Source: Trebouxia sp. TZW2008 (Eukaryota > Chlorophyta > Trebouxiophyceae > Trebouxiales > Trebouxiaceae). From it: a stretch of 64,000 nt of DNA. Within the stretch, counting starts at the first letter, position 1. Each line of letters opens with the position of its first letter. Under the pieces are notes generated by a model that saw only the letters and a list, made by a program, of their open reading frames with translations, ran no database searches and had not been told where the DNA came from. Made by a program: the position numbers and the translations under genes. Shown in pieces: positions 35,401 through 44,584 of this stretch. The DNA lies in contig BDIU01000139.1 in NCBI GenBank assembly GCA_002118135.1, positions 1 to 64,000 of the forward strand, written 5' to 3'.

Positions 35401-38102
35401 ATGGCTGTACAGCATTTTGCTGATTTGTATCTTCAGCGATTCAGTTCAAGGCATCACCAAAGCTTGTATGAAGTCAAGAAAGTCATTGCATCCAAGACAT
35501 GTATCACCAGACAACTTGGCTTGCAGTGTTTGATCTGCATATACTACAACAAGGATGCAATCTGCCTGGTAGCATTGAAACGGCGCAGCTTCATGGGTTG
35601 CCTATGCTGCCGCAAATTGGCAACCTGCCTTGTAGGTTTGCAACAGGAGCGAACTCGCAGTTTCCTGGTTAGTACTCTGCCTGGTAGCGTAGCAGAGGGA
35701 GCAGCTTCCTGGTTTGCTTATGCTGCAGCAAATCAGCAACCTGCCTTGCAGTGATGTGCAAGGAGCAAACTCTTGCTTTCCAGCTTTGCCTGTACTACGG
35801 CAAGTTGACACTCTGCCTTGTAGCATTGCATTGGGAGCAGACAAGCAGATTGAAGGGCTTCCCTGACCAGGTCAAGCCTTAATGGTCTGTAAGCCTTGCT
35901 CAGCTGTCAAGGCTTGGATGTTGCAGCGGTCCTTCATGTTGCATGCCTGCTTGCTTGGCATTGTTGCACAGCATTCTACAGGCTTGCTTTTGCCTCTGTC
36001 AGTGATATAATCTGCTTAGCTTAGATTCTGCTATACAGCAAGAAGTGTGCACTCTTCAAAATTGGCAAAACCAAATGGGATGCACACAGTTTGACCCTTG
36101 TCTCGCTGGTGCAAAAGCATCTTCCTGATGTCATATGCAGTTCAGCAAGAACCATGTGTTGTCTGAAAGTGGAAGAAACAAGAAGTATGAGCAGAAGTCG
36201 AGCCATATTTTAGCAGCTTGTTTTGTGGCAATGCCATGAAAGTTTGGTATGCAGATTGGAGGGCCTAGCAAGGAAGCACATGTTTGATGGACTAACACTT
36301 GAGCAAGCTGTGAAAACATTGTACCTAACAGGTCCTTTGGTTTGCATGCCTGTTGTCACAGCATTGTTGCTAGGCTTTGTGCTGGCTTGCCCTGAGACCG
36401 GTATATGCTACGCAATATACACCCATGTCTAGACAGAAGCAGTGGCTGAGACTTGCTGCAAAGCAACAAGGCAGATTGCTAGCTCAGCTGTTGACTATAC
36501 TGCAGCAAGCAAGTTGGCACTCTTTCTTGCGCAAGTGCAAAAGTGGCTTAGCACCGCTGCAAGAAAAAATGCCAACTTGCCCGTCATGCAGTTTGTTTGG
36601 CGCTGCAGCTCAGAAAGGCTTTGCCATTGTTCAACGGTTTTCAGCCTAGCCAGGGAATGTATTGCCATGGTACATCTGTTTCAGCACTCAGTGCAATGCA
36701 CCAGTGATGTGCTACATCTGTCAGTCTGTTGTGTGAGATGACCAAATGCATGGTGTCTCTGCAGGTCAGCTCACCTTTGTGAGGTCAGACTTTGACTTTG
36801 TGCGCTAACGCAACTTCTTGAAAGAGAAGGGAGCGTCTGTTGTGGTCATCAGTCTACTGCATGGACTCACCGAATGCCTCTTGTCCCTGCAGGTCAGCTG
36901 ATCTTTGTGAGGTTCTAGTTTGACTTCGTGCAGCTGCTTGAAACAGGGAGGTGCAACTGTGTGGTCATCAGTCTGTTGTATGGACTCACTGAATACGTGT
37001 TGTTCTTGCAGGGCAGCTCATCTTTTTGAGGTCATACTTTGACTTTGTGCGGCTACGCAACTTCTTGAAAGAGGAGGGAGCGTCTTTTGTGGGCTTGTGC
37101 GAGTATACCAAGCACTCAGATGTTTCACGTGGGCGCTCTAACTTCTATCATGGTAGACGACGCATCATGCTTTACACAGAACGGGCGCACTTCTACCATC
37201 GCTACAGGCTAAGAGGCATTAAGGTCAGCAACCTGCTTAATCTCCTATCATGGTCGTCAACATATCATGCTTTTCACAGAACGGGCACTGTTATACCATT
37301 GCTACAGGCTAAGAGGCATCAAGGACAGCAAACTGCCTGCTTGTTGATGAGCAGATTTGTGTCAAATTGTGACTTCCAAAATTTAGTGGCCCTGTTTTTG
37401 TCTCTCACGTGATTTGCATACTACAGCACAAGAAACTGCGCCTGAACTGTGCAATAGTCACAACCAAACAAGGTCGAGACACATGAAATCGTGTCAGTGG
37501 GCCTGTTTTTGCCTGTTGACCACATGTCACCTGCCTGCTTGTTGATATGAGTCTACGTTTGTTTGAAGCCTGCAAGGTTTCCGGCACTCTTCTACCGTAT
37601 TCATTTTAAGGCAAAGCCTCACAGATATTCTGAGCAGCATTGCTGTTATTTTTTCTCGTTGTTGAGAGAGCATCAGCTTCATGTTCGTGAAAGGGACAGT
37701 CTAGTTGTGCAGCTTGTTGGCATGCGTTCAAACTGGGTACATGTCAGAGGCCATGTTTTGGACGTCACCGCTTCAGACCAATTCTGAGGCCCAAGTAGGT
37801 TATATCTCTTACACTGCTTGTGTGTTGGCCCCAAGCCCATCTTTTGTCTGTTTCTGGTTATGTCATTTGATGTGTTGTGACTGCAGGACTCGCTATTCTA
37901 TCAGCTGCCTGAGCATGCAAGCTATTACTCAGAGCTGGTGGGTTGTCTGGAGGAGGGGTCTGCGGCCACCAGCAGTGATGCTCATGCCACTGTGACTGTA
38001 CTTTTCAACAAGCTTGATGGACTTCAAATGCAAAGGGTTGTGGGCACTGCTCGCTGCAGCAAGATGCTCAAGTCCAGCTCTTGCACTTTCATGTATTGCT
38101 GA
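17478..38102 (+). CDS. UTP25: UTP25/DEF (digestive organ expansion factor), SSU processome factor
   Basis: UTP25 is a nucleolar DEAD-like (ATPase-dead) component of the small-subunit processome, needed for 18S rRNA maturation. Ten exons join in phase: 17478-17999, 18115-18401, 19422-19575, 20578-20840, 22987-23084, 23478-23570, 27937-28139, 29573-29714, 37012-37223, 37887-38102; 729 codons plus stop. Family motifs appear in order: DGFEPPRDQGFTRPKVLILL, LYSDFYESDIIVASPLAL, ADFLSSIEVLLVNRLDVLQM, QTILLSSFATAEANALFN, SYFDFVRLRNFL, YTERAHFYHRYRLRGIK and, at the C-terminus, VLFNKLDGLQMQRVVGTAR. The N-terminus is acidic and Ser-rich, as usual. Length is close to family norms, but the gene is enlarged to 20.6 kb by introns of up to 7.3 kb made of tandem repeats. 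The first 17 bases overlap an antisense ORF. Confidence 0.95.
18670..19421. repeat. seven extra copies of UTP25 exon 3 acceptor side
   Basis: The exon 3 start (ggctgcag|gccagatgcagaggaccccatccttgat) recurs upstream near 18705, 18815, 18922, 19025, 19118, 19217 and 19320. Most are followed by 'tcacctttctg' and 'ttttgcaa' spacers. One copy (about 19025-19100) extends into the codons for DACLLHC and NH. Spacing is about 100-110 bp. Only the last, at 19422, continues into a full exon with a donor. Confidence 0.93.
20841..21215. repeat. downstream copies of UTP25 exon 4 donor side
   Basis: The exon 4 end (aggcatcaagattaccag|gtagctcac) is copied near 20895, 21070 and 21150. The 21000-21090 copy also includes 'aagcagcagcagcctgctg' and 'gatgaccatt' from inside the exon. 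All lie downstream of the intact exon, inside intron 4. Confidence 0.88.
21444..21469. repeat. pentanucleotide repeat (CCCTG)n
   Basis: Five copies of tgccc in UTP25 intron 4. Confidence 0.9.
21500..21960. repeat. two copies of a ~241-bp unit in UTP25 intron 4
   Basis: 'gagttgctgtcatccacagcatgc' at 21548 recurs as 'gagttgctgccatccacagcatgc' at 21789. Similar flanks follow, including 'ccaatatctgtgttgct'. I cannot assign it to an exon. Confidence 0.8.
23336..23390. repeat. acceptor-side copy of UTP25 exon 6
   Basis: 'gctgatgcaggcagtgctgctgactttctgtc' parallels the true junction at 23478 ('gatgcag|gcggcgctgctgatttcctgtc'), about 135 bp upstream of it. The copy soon meets a stop. Confidence 0.8.
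23680..24365. repeat. two copies of a ~443-bp unit in UTP25 intron 6
   Basis: 'gtgcagatcatggc(a/c)' at about 23690 and 24131 starts two long similar blocks that share 'tttgctggc(t/c)tgcaaa' and 'ttgccaga(a/c)gt(a/g)tggcaaac'. No coding meaning was found. Confidence 0.75.
24400..27230. repeat. ~250-bp tandem array filling UTP25 intron 6
   Basis: About ten diverged units share 'gagctgtcag(c/g)caagaccagctgg', 'ggtgctgtcagacacctgagcagctatggccctg' and 'gctggtgtccacag'. The second block lies at about 25485, 25732, 26190 and 26445, giving a spacing near 250 bp. The array makes up most of the 4.4-kb intron. ORFs in it are short and incidental. Confidence 0.9.
26831..26936. other. ~100-bp AT-richer insert interrupting one repeat unit
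   Basis: Within one unit of the intron 6 array the expected text 'gagctgtca...gaccagctgg' is broken by about 105 bp. The insert begins in a run of T and contains 'accccgaaataagacccc' and 'gggatacgaatcc'. Its base composition differs from the array and it has no counterpart in other units. It may be an organelle-derived fragment or a small mobile insertion; its origin was not identified. Confidence 0.5.
27988..28470 (+). repeat. in-frame 180-bp duplication of UTP25 exon 7, plus a third decayed copy
   Basis: Block 27989-28139 (RVREWYLSGHAKQHRQT to IDYK, then gtaagac) is repeated at 28169-28319 with few changes and no stop. The offset is exactly 180 bp. Both copies end in the same donor, aag|gtaagacatatc, so splicing could use 28139 or 28319. 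The second choice adds 60 residues in frame. A third copy from about 28362 is shifted and carries stops. Confidence 0.93.
28633..29572. repeat. six extra copies of UTP25 exon 8 acceptor side
   Basis: The exon 8 start (tgcatgcag|ggtgtgcttggacacacattgaatccggtcagacagatgtttgag) recurs near 28633, 28860, 29017, 29138, 29271 and 29431. Most copies keep the cag acceptor, the codons for LNPVRQ and the 'attgcctc...gcagcagc' block. Only the seventh, at 29573, continues into AEARFQHFKKH and a donor. Confidence 0.95.
29805..30080. repeat. two downstream copies of UTP25 exon 8 donor side
   Basis: The exon end 'cagcacttcaagaagcacgcctggctg...agctcag|gtgagc' is copied at about 29809-29852 and 30025-30077. 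Both copies keep a ...ctcag|gt donor. They lie downstream of the intact exon. Confidence 0.88.
30380..33960. repeat. ~280-330-bp tandem arrays in UTP25 intron 8
   Basis: Related families follow one another. Units with 'gtcaaagtcacaccaagcatcaaaacg' lie at about 30630, 30905 and 31194. Units with 'ataccaaccagtcaagc(g/a)tcttg' lie near 32080, 32220 and 32360. Units with 'aaatgtcca(a/c)gtcattt(c/a)(g/a)atcag' lie at about 32668, 33000 and 33332. Shared blocks such as 'gcatcctgttggcacaggac' link them. Nothing coding is supported. Confidence 0.88.
34380..35960. repeat. third repeat family in UTP25 intron 8
   Basis: Units share 'atgcctgcttgcttggc(a/g)tgg' (about 34410, 35277, 35386, 35945) and 'ctgcc(t/g)(t/g)gtagcattg(c/a)aa' (about 35147, 35562, 35813). 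The array includes the inverted repeat described separately. Confidence 0.8.
34451..34688. repeat. 69-bp inverted repeat with 100-nt loop
   Basis: 34451-34519 and 34620-34688 are reverse complements over 69 positions with only two mismatches that I can see. 34430-34446 is also complementary to 34503-34519. The arms start 'ctcagctggtgtgtatattg'. A transcript (intron 8) could fold into a long hairpin. Confidence 0.9.
36764..37320. repeat. flanking copies of UTP25 exon 9
   Basis: Acceptor-side copies start near 36764 and 36892 ('caggtcagct(c/g)a(c/t)ctttgtgag'). Both carry stop codons and frame damage. The intact exon starts at 37012. A donor-side copy ('cagaacgggcactgttataccattgctacaggctaagaggcat') follows at about 37240-37320. 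Confidence 0.92.
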
Positions 38103-38176
38103 GGTTGATGTGGGCTGTTGTTATGACAGACAATACTGCAGAAGGTACCTGATTTCAGAAGGCTGATTTGTGTCAG

Positions 38177-38181
38177 TGTAA
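38177..38181 (+). terminator. possible poly(A) signal TGTAA for UTP25
   Basis: TGTAA, the usual green-algal polyadenylation signal, occurs 75 bp after the UTP25 stop. The motif is short, so chance cannot be excluded. Confidence 0.35.
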
Positions 38182-38449
38182 TGCATGCTATGCAATGTGA
38201 TTTACAGTGATGAAAGATTCGAGATATACTGAGGCCTCACTCTGCAATGCGTAGCAGTGATAGTCGTTTGCCGTACAACTTTTGTTCTCCTTCTGCACGG
38301 CCGATGCTTTTGGTCTGCAACTGCGTTGCGACATAAATAGAATTGGTGGCATGATTTTGCAGTAACGCCACGCCAATCATCAAATTTGCTGCACTGCAAG
38401 CACTCTCAAGCTGCAACATAGTGTCAATTCGTGCTCCGCTTGTTGCAGA

Positions 38450-38614
38450 ATGTCCGACGTTGCAGGCAAAGCATACGGTGCCAGTGCCAGCGGGAGCACA
38501 GACCTCGTGCCAAACATGTCTGACGGCTTCGCAACTGGAGCTGGTGCAGCTGGCTTTCAGCAAGCTTCACGACGCGACTCTGACAACGACCAGCAGACTG
38601 GCAAAAATGGCTGA
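38450..38614 (+). CDS. putative small protein (54 aa), Gly/Ser/Asp-rich
   Basis: An ATG placed two bases after a ttgttgcag acceptor opens a 54-residue frame with low-complexity but protein-like composition: SDVAGKAYGASASGSTDLVP near the start and Asp/Gln-rich text at the end. Other frames here are Cys/Arg-rich and less plausible. If real, it has a 5'UTR intron. Not recognised. It could also be a first exon continuing elsewhere, though the stop is clean. Confidence 0.35.
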   Translation: MSDVAGKAYGASASGSTDLVPNMSDGFATGAGAAGFQQASRRDSDNDQQTGKNG

Positions 38615-39336
38615 TGTGCGTCAACTATAGGCTTCTGGCAAATGGACTATGACTATTGGGCAATTGGACTACTGCAGAGCTCCACAAAGAAATCATCCCT
38701 TTTTTGTCCCATGTAGCGCGTGAATATGTATTTGCGCAACACTGACCATTTGCTGCCCTATTGCCAAGCACGGTATGCTCACACTGCTGGTTGCGACTTC
38801 TGGAAATGCCACGGCCAGTGATTTTCGCATGATGATGCAATTATTGCAGACTCTGTTCGTTATGCAAACGAACTCAACACTTCACATTGACCTGTCATAT
38901 ATCAATGGAGTCAGAGTGTAACTCTGTTTCATGCGTGGACAGCATCACCTGATATGATATGATAGGTGAACAGCAAGCCTTTACATGCTGCAACATGCAT
39001 GCTCAATCAGAAGCTGCTGCTTGTGGAATCATCTACAGCGGCTTACACTGAGATCAGACAATCATTTGATGTCAATGCAAAGGCAGCACATCAAAGACTC
39101 CAGCTGTTTCTGAAGGACCCCAATGCCATACTTTACAGAGGACCAGCTTCAGTTTGTGCAAACATTCACTGCAGAGGCAATAGCTTTCTGCACAGTCAAA
39201 ATTGGTGGCGTGTTGAAAAGTCTCCTCAAGACGAACTAAACTTTGTGTACATACAGAGGGCAGGAAGCGTTTCCAGCTCTGTCAGAAAAAGCAAGCACTG
39301 AGAATGCACAGCGCTAATTCTGTGGCTGCTGGAACC
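38615..39336. other. no supported gene; 3' flank of psaE
   Basis: A plus-strand ORF (38966-39301) is antisense to the expected psaE 3'UTR and has no recognisable features. A minus-strand TGTAA lies at 39132-39136, about 200 bp after the psaE stop, and may be its poly(A) signal. Confidence 0.4.
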
Positions 39337-40592
39337 CTAGAGCTGCTCTACTTCATCAACAGCGTAGTTGTTTGTGGACACACCGGCGTAGTTGACTGTG
39401 CTAAATCTGACCACAACTGGATACCTAATACCGCTCTGCAGCATAAACACACCATTTTTGAGACTCAAGTGTCGCTTGGGACACGAGAGTGTCTGTAGCA
39501 TCACTCACAGCTAAGCTCATGCATGTACCAAACAACCTCTGCAGCATGCACACTGATTTGCACACTGCTGCAACATGTAGCGCTCTTGCTGCCAAGCTGC
39601 GTGATGCATTGTCTTAGGTCTGACAACACACTTTGAAAATGTGAAAAGCTGTATGACCGATGTAACAGGTCTGACAACAGCATGTCAATGAATTCAACAA
39701 ACCAATCAAATTGACTTTCTTGTATCTGACAACAAACTTTGCAGGCTGTACAAGCTGAGTATGCAATAACACATGAGCCCAAGATGTGTCAATACAGAAG
39801 ATAGTGACCTGATTTGACCAATGTCAAATGCTGACATGTTGCTGAACTGTGCTATGCTTACCTGGTCGACTGAAACAACTTTGCCAGTCTCTCTGAACCA
39901 GAATGACTCAGGTCGCAGCACTCGCACCTGCAAAACCAAATTGTCTTGCAGAGTCAAAAGCAAATCTCCTCGGCATTCTCAGAATGTGCAAGACAGCTGA
40001 GACTGCTGGGCGTGTGCTGCTTTGCGTGAGTATGCTCAATCAGGCTTTTCATTGATACAGCCCTTCCCGCTGTCAGAAACTTGGCTGCTGCAGCATTTGC
40101 ATGGTGTACAGTGTTTGTAGCAACAAAGTTGTTGTTTCACATCTATGGCAGCACCTGCGAGCCACGCTTTGGGCCAAGTGGCTGCTTGCCCTCCTTGTTG
40201 CTGGCCTTAGCTCCTGTTGGTTGCACTTTCTGTCCCTCAACGGCCTTGTCTCCCTCGGGTGCAGCCCTGATAGGGCAAAGCGAGCAGCTCATGACACAGC
40301 AGCTGTCAGCAGCGATGCTGCGGTTCTGATTGACGTTATGACCGCTGTCTTACCCTTGCTCTGGCTTTTTTGCTTGCTTGTCATCACCCTTCAGTCCTGT
40401 TGATGTTCTGCCTTCAGCTCTGATGGTAAGAGCTTGTCGGGGAGCACATCGTACGCGCGCAGCAGGGCCTACAGCAGCAGGACGGTCGTCGGTCGTTCCC
40501 GCGTAAGGTCTCAGCGATGCTGAAGCTGCCGATAGCATGACCGATACGACTTTGCGTCGCGTTGGCCGAATGCCTACATGCTGTCGAACCAT
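39337..40592 (-). CDS. psaE: PsaE, photosystem I reaction centre subunit IV
   Basis: PsaE is a stromal subunit of photosystem I that helps dock ferredoxin and supports cyclic electron flow. Four exons join exactly in phase: 40592-40354, 40266-40155, 39927-39862, 39435-39337; 171 residues. The N-terminus is Ser/Ala/Arg-rich, as a chloroplast transit peptide should be, followed by an Ala/Lys-rich linker. The mature SH3-like domain is classical: GPKRGS, then [33 protein letters not shown], and [16 protein letters not shown] near the end. Splice sites are canonical. An internal ATG at codon 19 is an alternative start. The ATG lies only 14 bp after the stop of the upstream ORF on the same strand. 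Confidence 0.97.
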
Positions 40593-40606
40593 GACAGAGG
40601 TGAACC

Positions 40607-41425
40607 TTACCTCGCGCGGAGGTGATCCTCTTTCCTGCTATGCTGCTTCTGCTTGCTGTCAAATTTGCAGAGCAGGTCAAAGAGGCCATGGCGCTCATTG
40701 TATGTGACTGCGCTCACAGCAGCTATAGGTATTCGCAACAACGCTAATGCGGGTCGGCACGGTTCAAGCTCAACTTGTTCAATGCAGCCCTTATCCTCTA
40801 CGATCTCACGGCTCCAGTAAAGGGTCTGGCGCCGATTACATGGTAAGCCAGCTCTTACGGCGTCACCTTCTTTCCAACAGTCTTGCATTGCGTACAACTG
40901 GGCATTGCTAGCCTATCGTGAATTTATATTGTTGATCGTGCAGCACTCCATGTGGTGAATCGCTTGAAGTACAGCTCGTGATCTTGTCTTACCCACACGC
41001 CGCTTGCAGTGTAGATCTTCAAAGCAAAAAAAGTCCTATGCAAGTAGGCTCATATGATGCATCACGAGAAACTCGGAAGTAGGTACAGCCCGAGATGCAA
41101 TGTGTACAAAGGCATCTAGCTGCTCTGCAAGTCAGGTGTGGCCTTAAAATTCGTGATCATGCAAACGTCCTTTCCTTACAAAACAGGGCCGCTGACGTAC
41201 AGCAACTCCTATATGACAGCTGAGCTTGGCTCTTCTGCACTTGCGAAGTAATTGGGCCAATGGATGCTCCACACCAAAACGAATGACATCTTGCCCCTCT
41301 TGCAAAGACGCTGTGTACACACATTGCACAATTGGTACTCCAGCATGCACGACATAGAATGTGATTGCCTCTACCAGATCGCCAAGACACCTATATCTTT
41401 CATGTAGCCGTCTTGCATCCCCCAT
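40607..41425 (-). CDS. unidentified protein upstream of psaE
   Basis: The first exon, 41425-41180, starts at ATG and encodes RRLHERYRCLGDLVEAITFY and FGVEHPLAQLLRKCRRAKLS. It ends at ttt|gtaagg. The last exon, 40897-40607, follows a cccag acceptor and contains RQTLYWSREIVEDKG. Two tiny exons (41122-41066 and 41016-40993) would join these in phase to give about 205 residues, but are less certain. The final TAA lies inside a perfect donor-like gag|gtaagg, so the true end may be different. Family not recognised. Confidence 0.5.
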
Positions 41426-41645
41426 AATTGTGACATCATCTGTCCCCTCTGCACAGTTGAAACACAGCTGTGATGACCGACATCTGTCTCAAGCAACATG
41501 AGGCAGATGTTGGGTTCTGCATGCAGCAACCCCATTGGCTGCATTTCTGCAATATTGCAACAAATTGTTCATGCTGCAGCTGTACAGACTTCATTTGCTG
41601 ACCAAACTGGCTGACTCCATGTGTATCTCAATGTGATGATCATGT

Positions 41646-41732
41646 AGTGAGTGAGTGAGTGAGTGAGTGAGTGAGTGAGTGAGTGAGTGAGTGAGTGAGT
41701 GAGTGAGTGAGTGAGTGAGTGAGTGAGTGAGA
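41646..41732. repeat. tetranucleotide microsatellite (AGTG)n
   Basis: About 22 uninterrupted copies of agtg. It lies just outside the last exon of the neighbouring minus-strand gene. Confidence 0.98.
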
Positions 41733-41775
41733 CTGGCGGGATTCATGAAAGGTATATTGCATGATTGATTCATTG

Positions 41776-44461
41776 TTAGGTAATTGAGGGCAGGGCTATA
41801 CCAAGAAGACTGGCCTTCATCTTCAGCCCTGGGAATACGCCATTCCATTTTGCAAAGCATGTGATGCCCACCAACATCAATCGCCTTACTACAATGCTTT
41901 CTCTCCCTGAAGAACTCGGTCGGCTCCTCCTCACTATGCCTAGCAGCAATGCCTGAGACACTGGTTTCTGGCTGTCTAGATCTAGCTTCTGTGTTAGGTA
42001 AGGCATCAGGCTGTCGTGAACTCTTCCCGCGTGAAACAAGCTCGCCAACACAGGATTGTGCTGTGCAATGCCGGCCGATGATAGCATGTTAAACACCTGC
42101 AAGCGTAGCATAAGGCTGGTTTTGAGGGCCTGGTGCAAACAGACGCAATGAACTGCTTCCAAACCGTTCTGACCAAAGCAAACACATGCCAGCATAAGTC
42201 AGACCTCAACTCATTCTAACATGTGGACACAGACGCGCGCTTTGCTGGTACGTCACGTGTCACAAAAGAACAAGTTTGTTCACGTAACTTGGGTTGAGCA
42301 TTGTAGCAGCATGCAAATGGGTTCTTAGTCAAGCGCACTTCTCATCATGCAAATGCAGAGGGATTTTGATGATGTTGAGCATTGTCATTGCTGATCAAGC
42401 TGGTGATGTGTTCACAGCATCTGGCTTATCATGCATGCCCTCTTGAACACGCACACAAGCAGCAGATGCACTTTTGTAACCATGTATCTATTTGCAACAG
42501 CACAGCTCAGAACATGCTCACCCAAGACCAGCTGCAGATCTCCTGCGTGCATTTGCTGAGGTGTGGATCATTTGCAACTTACATCACAGGACAATATCAA
42601 AAATGCAGCTGTTGTAATGTGCAAATATGCTTCAACGTGAAAGCACAGCGTCCATCAGGTGACAATCTGTAGAACAACCCACCTGCGGCTCACAGAACGC
42701 TTTGCACTTGAGTTGCAAAGCGCTTGCTGCAAAACTGCAACTGTCGCGCTGTACATATATGCTTGATGCAGAAAGCACAGCGTCAATCAGCGTCTGCAAC
42801 AGCGCTAACCTGCACCTCACAAACTGCTCCACACTTGGAGCTGCAAAGCGCTTGCTTGCAGAGCTCAATTCCAGGCGTTCCAGACTGCAGCATGTAACCA
42901 AACAGCACTGACAGTGGGCATGTATACTGCATTGTGCAAGCACAGCATCAATCAGCCAGACAGTTGTAGGCAGGAAGGGTTCACCTGCAGTGAACAGACT
43001 GCTCCGCACTTGGAGCTGCAAAGCGCTAGCTCGCAGAGCTTGAGTCCAGGTGCTCCACTTTGCAGCATGTAGCCAAAAAGTACTGACAATGTGGCCACAA
43101 CATTGCTTGTCCAAGTCTTGTTGACACACTTGCAAATAGTCCGCATCTGAGCGTCTGGCAGTTACAGGTGATCCCACAACCTCATTAGCTGACACAGGTG
43201 GCGATTTAGCAGATCTAAGCTGATCAAATAATCAATGCATGCATCCTCCACTGCTTGTACCTGTTGTCACAGAAGGGGGTTGCAGCAGGTGTCAACCAGC
43301 GCCCATTCCAGACTGTAGTAACTTTCATTTGTAAGGACACTTGATGTAATAGGCAACCACTGCATTGTGACTGCATTGACCCCTCTGAGCAAGGACATTT
43401 TGATGTAAGGACAGATTTCTTGGTTACCAAAGGCAGTTCTTACAAAGAGGAGTCACTTTGCTTACCACTTCCACCTGTGATGACACTTACATGACAGGCG
43501 CTGCAAAGTAGCACACATACTCATGCAAGACAGAACCAAGTGTGTGTGTTTGGTTTGCTGAGTTTTGCAGAACAGTGTTGTGCTGTGCGCCAAGCCAAGT
43601 TCAAGTAAGCAGGCTCCATACCGCGTTAAGTGCACATCAAGGGATCAACTTGCAAGCAACTTGTGCAGCCATGTGCCACTGCATGAGTATGAGTCTTTGC
43701 TAGGAAGTGCCACGTTTCATGATTGCAATTGTTGTTGTTGCTATTGTTTGTTATAGTTATTATAATTATTGTTATTGCTATTATGATGAATGTTGTTATT
43801 GTTATTGTTATTGATGCACAAAGCAGATGCTAGATGAAGCATGGCGGAAGATCACCTGCATGCTGTTGGCTAGAACAAGCAGCTCCTCGACGTCATTTCC
43901 AAACTCAATAAACCTGCTGTAGAAAGCCTCGGCTAGCTTGTGAACAGCGGTTTGTGAAGTTTGGACAGGCACAACTGCTGTGCTGCCACCGTTCTGCATT
44001 TCTGTGAGGCGGGAACGGGCAGCACCCCACAGGCTGGACGCTTGCAGTTCAGTCTCTCTGATGCAGGCAAAGAGGCTAGGCTCTGCTGCATTGCCAATCA
44101 GCCTCACTTCAAAATTGCTCTGTATCCTGCTTGTACCAATCTGACAGAAAAGACCATGCTGGCTGCAGGCCCGTACCCTTTTGCGCTGGACTGGCAATTG
44201 TATGGTGCCAAACTGTAACAGGTTCTGATGCTGCACTTGAAGCTCTGGCGCCGCTGGCACGGCATCCAGGTCTTGCCCTTGCACCTGGCAGCTGGACTCG
44301 CTGTTTTGGGGCAAAGTTGACTGCTCTGCTGTAGCATGTCGTGCCCGTTCCTTGGCGGGAGTTGCATGTCATCAACTTGATTGAAAGTCAAGATTGTTCT
44401 GAGACTCCACGCTGCGCGGCGTGACCAGGTCCAAACGAGCTGCTGCTAAGATCAGCGACAT
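41776..44461 (-). CDS. unidentified multi-exon gene
   Basis: Proposed exons: 44461-44411 (ATG, 17 codons), 44350-43856, 43219-42985 or extended to 42684, and 42096-41776. The second contains KLAEAFYSRFIEFGNDVEEL and ends cag|gtgatc. The third starts after gatcag and contains DADYLQVCQQDLDKQCCGHI. The last starts after cttgcag with VFNMLSSAGIAQHNPVLASL. The donor at 42985 is in the wrong phase for the last exon, while the donor at 42684 fits. The first exon is the weakest part. The gene starts only 124 bp after the GT61 stop on the same strand. Family not recognised. Confidence 0.45.
42680..43075. repeat. copies of an exon 3' end in the unidentified gene
   Basis: 'tgcagcatgta(g/a)ccaaa(a/c)ag(t/c)actgaca' occurs at 43061 and 42886, 175 bp apart. 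'ttggagctgcaaagcgct' recurs at about 43013 and 42836, with a third related stretch near 42710. Extra copies lie downstream of the first donor. Confidence 0.85.
43316..43457. mobile_element. MITE copy
   Basis: Contains 'tttgtaaggacacttgatgtaa', 'ccactgcattgtgactgca', 'cctctgagcaaggac' and 'ggttaccaaaggcagttcttacaaagagg', in the order seen at 54186-54365. It lies in an intron of the 41776-44461 gene. Confidence 0.7.
43727..43812. repeat. TTR trinucleotide-rich simple sequence
   Basis: Degenerate (ttgttgt/ttatta) tract in the same intron as the MITE at 43316. Confidence 0.85.
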
Positions 44462-44584
44462 GCATCAAGCTCTGCCAGGCCTGACACTTCGGAGCGCCTA
44501 ACAGTGGCCCAGCACACAAAGAGCAGCAGTGCAAATATATGTCAACGCCAGCACGCTAGCGAATGCAATGACAGATCACCCGGC

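Noticed and set aside
38966..39301. 111-codon plus-strand ORF
   Set aside because: Lies antisense to the psaE 3' region, has no recognisable domain or splice context, and its composition is ordinary.
41646..41732. LTHS-repeat peptide encoded by the AGTG microsatellite
   Set aside because: Any frame through a tetranucleotide repeat gives a periodic peptide; the array lies after the proposed stop of the neighbouring gene.
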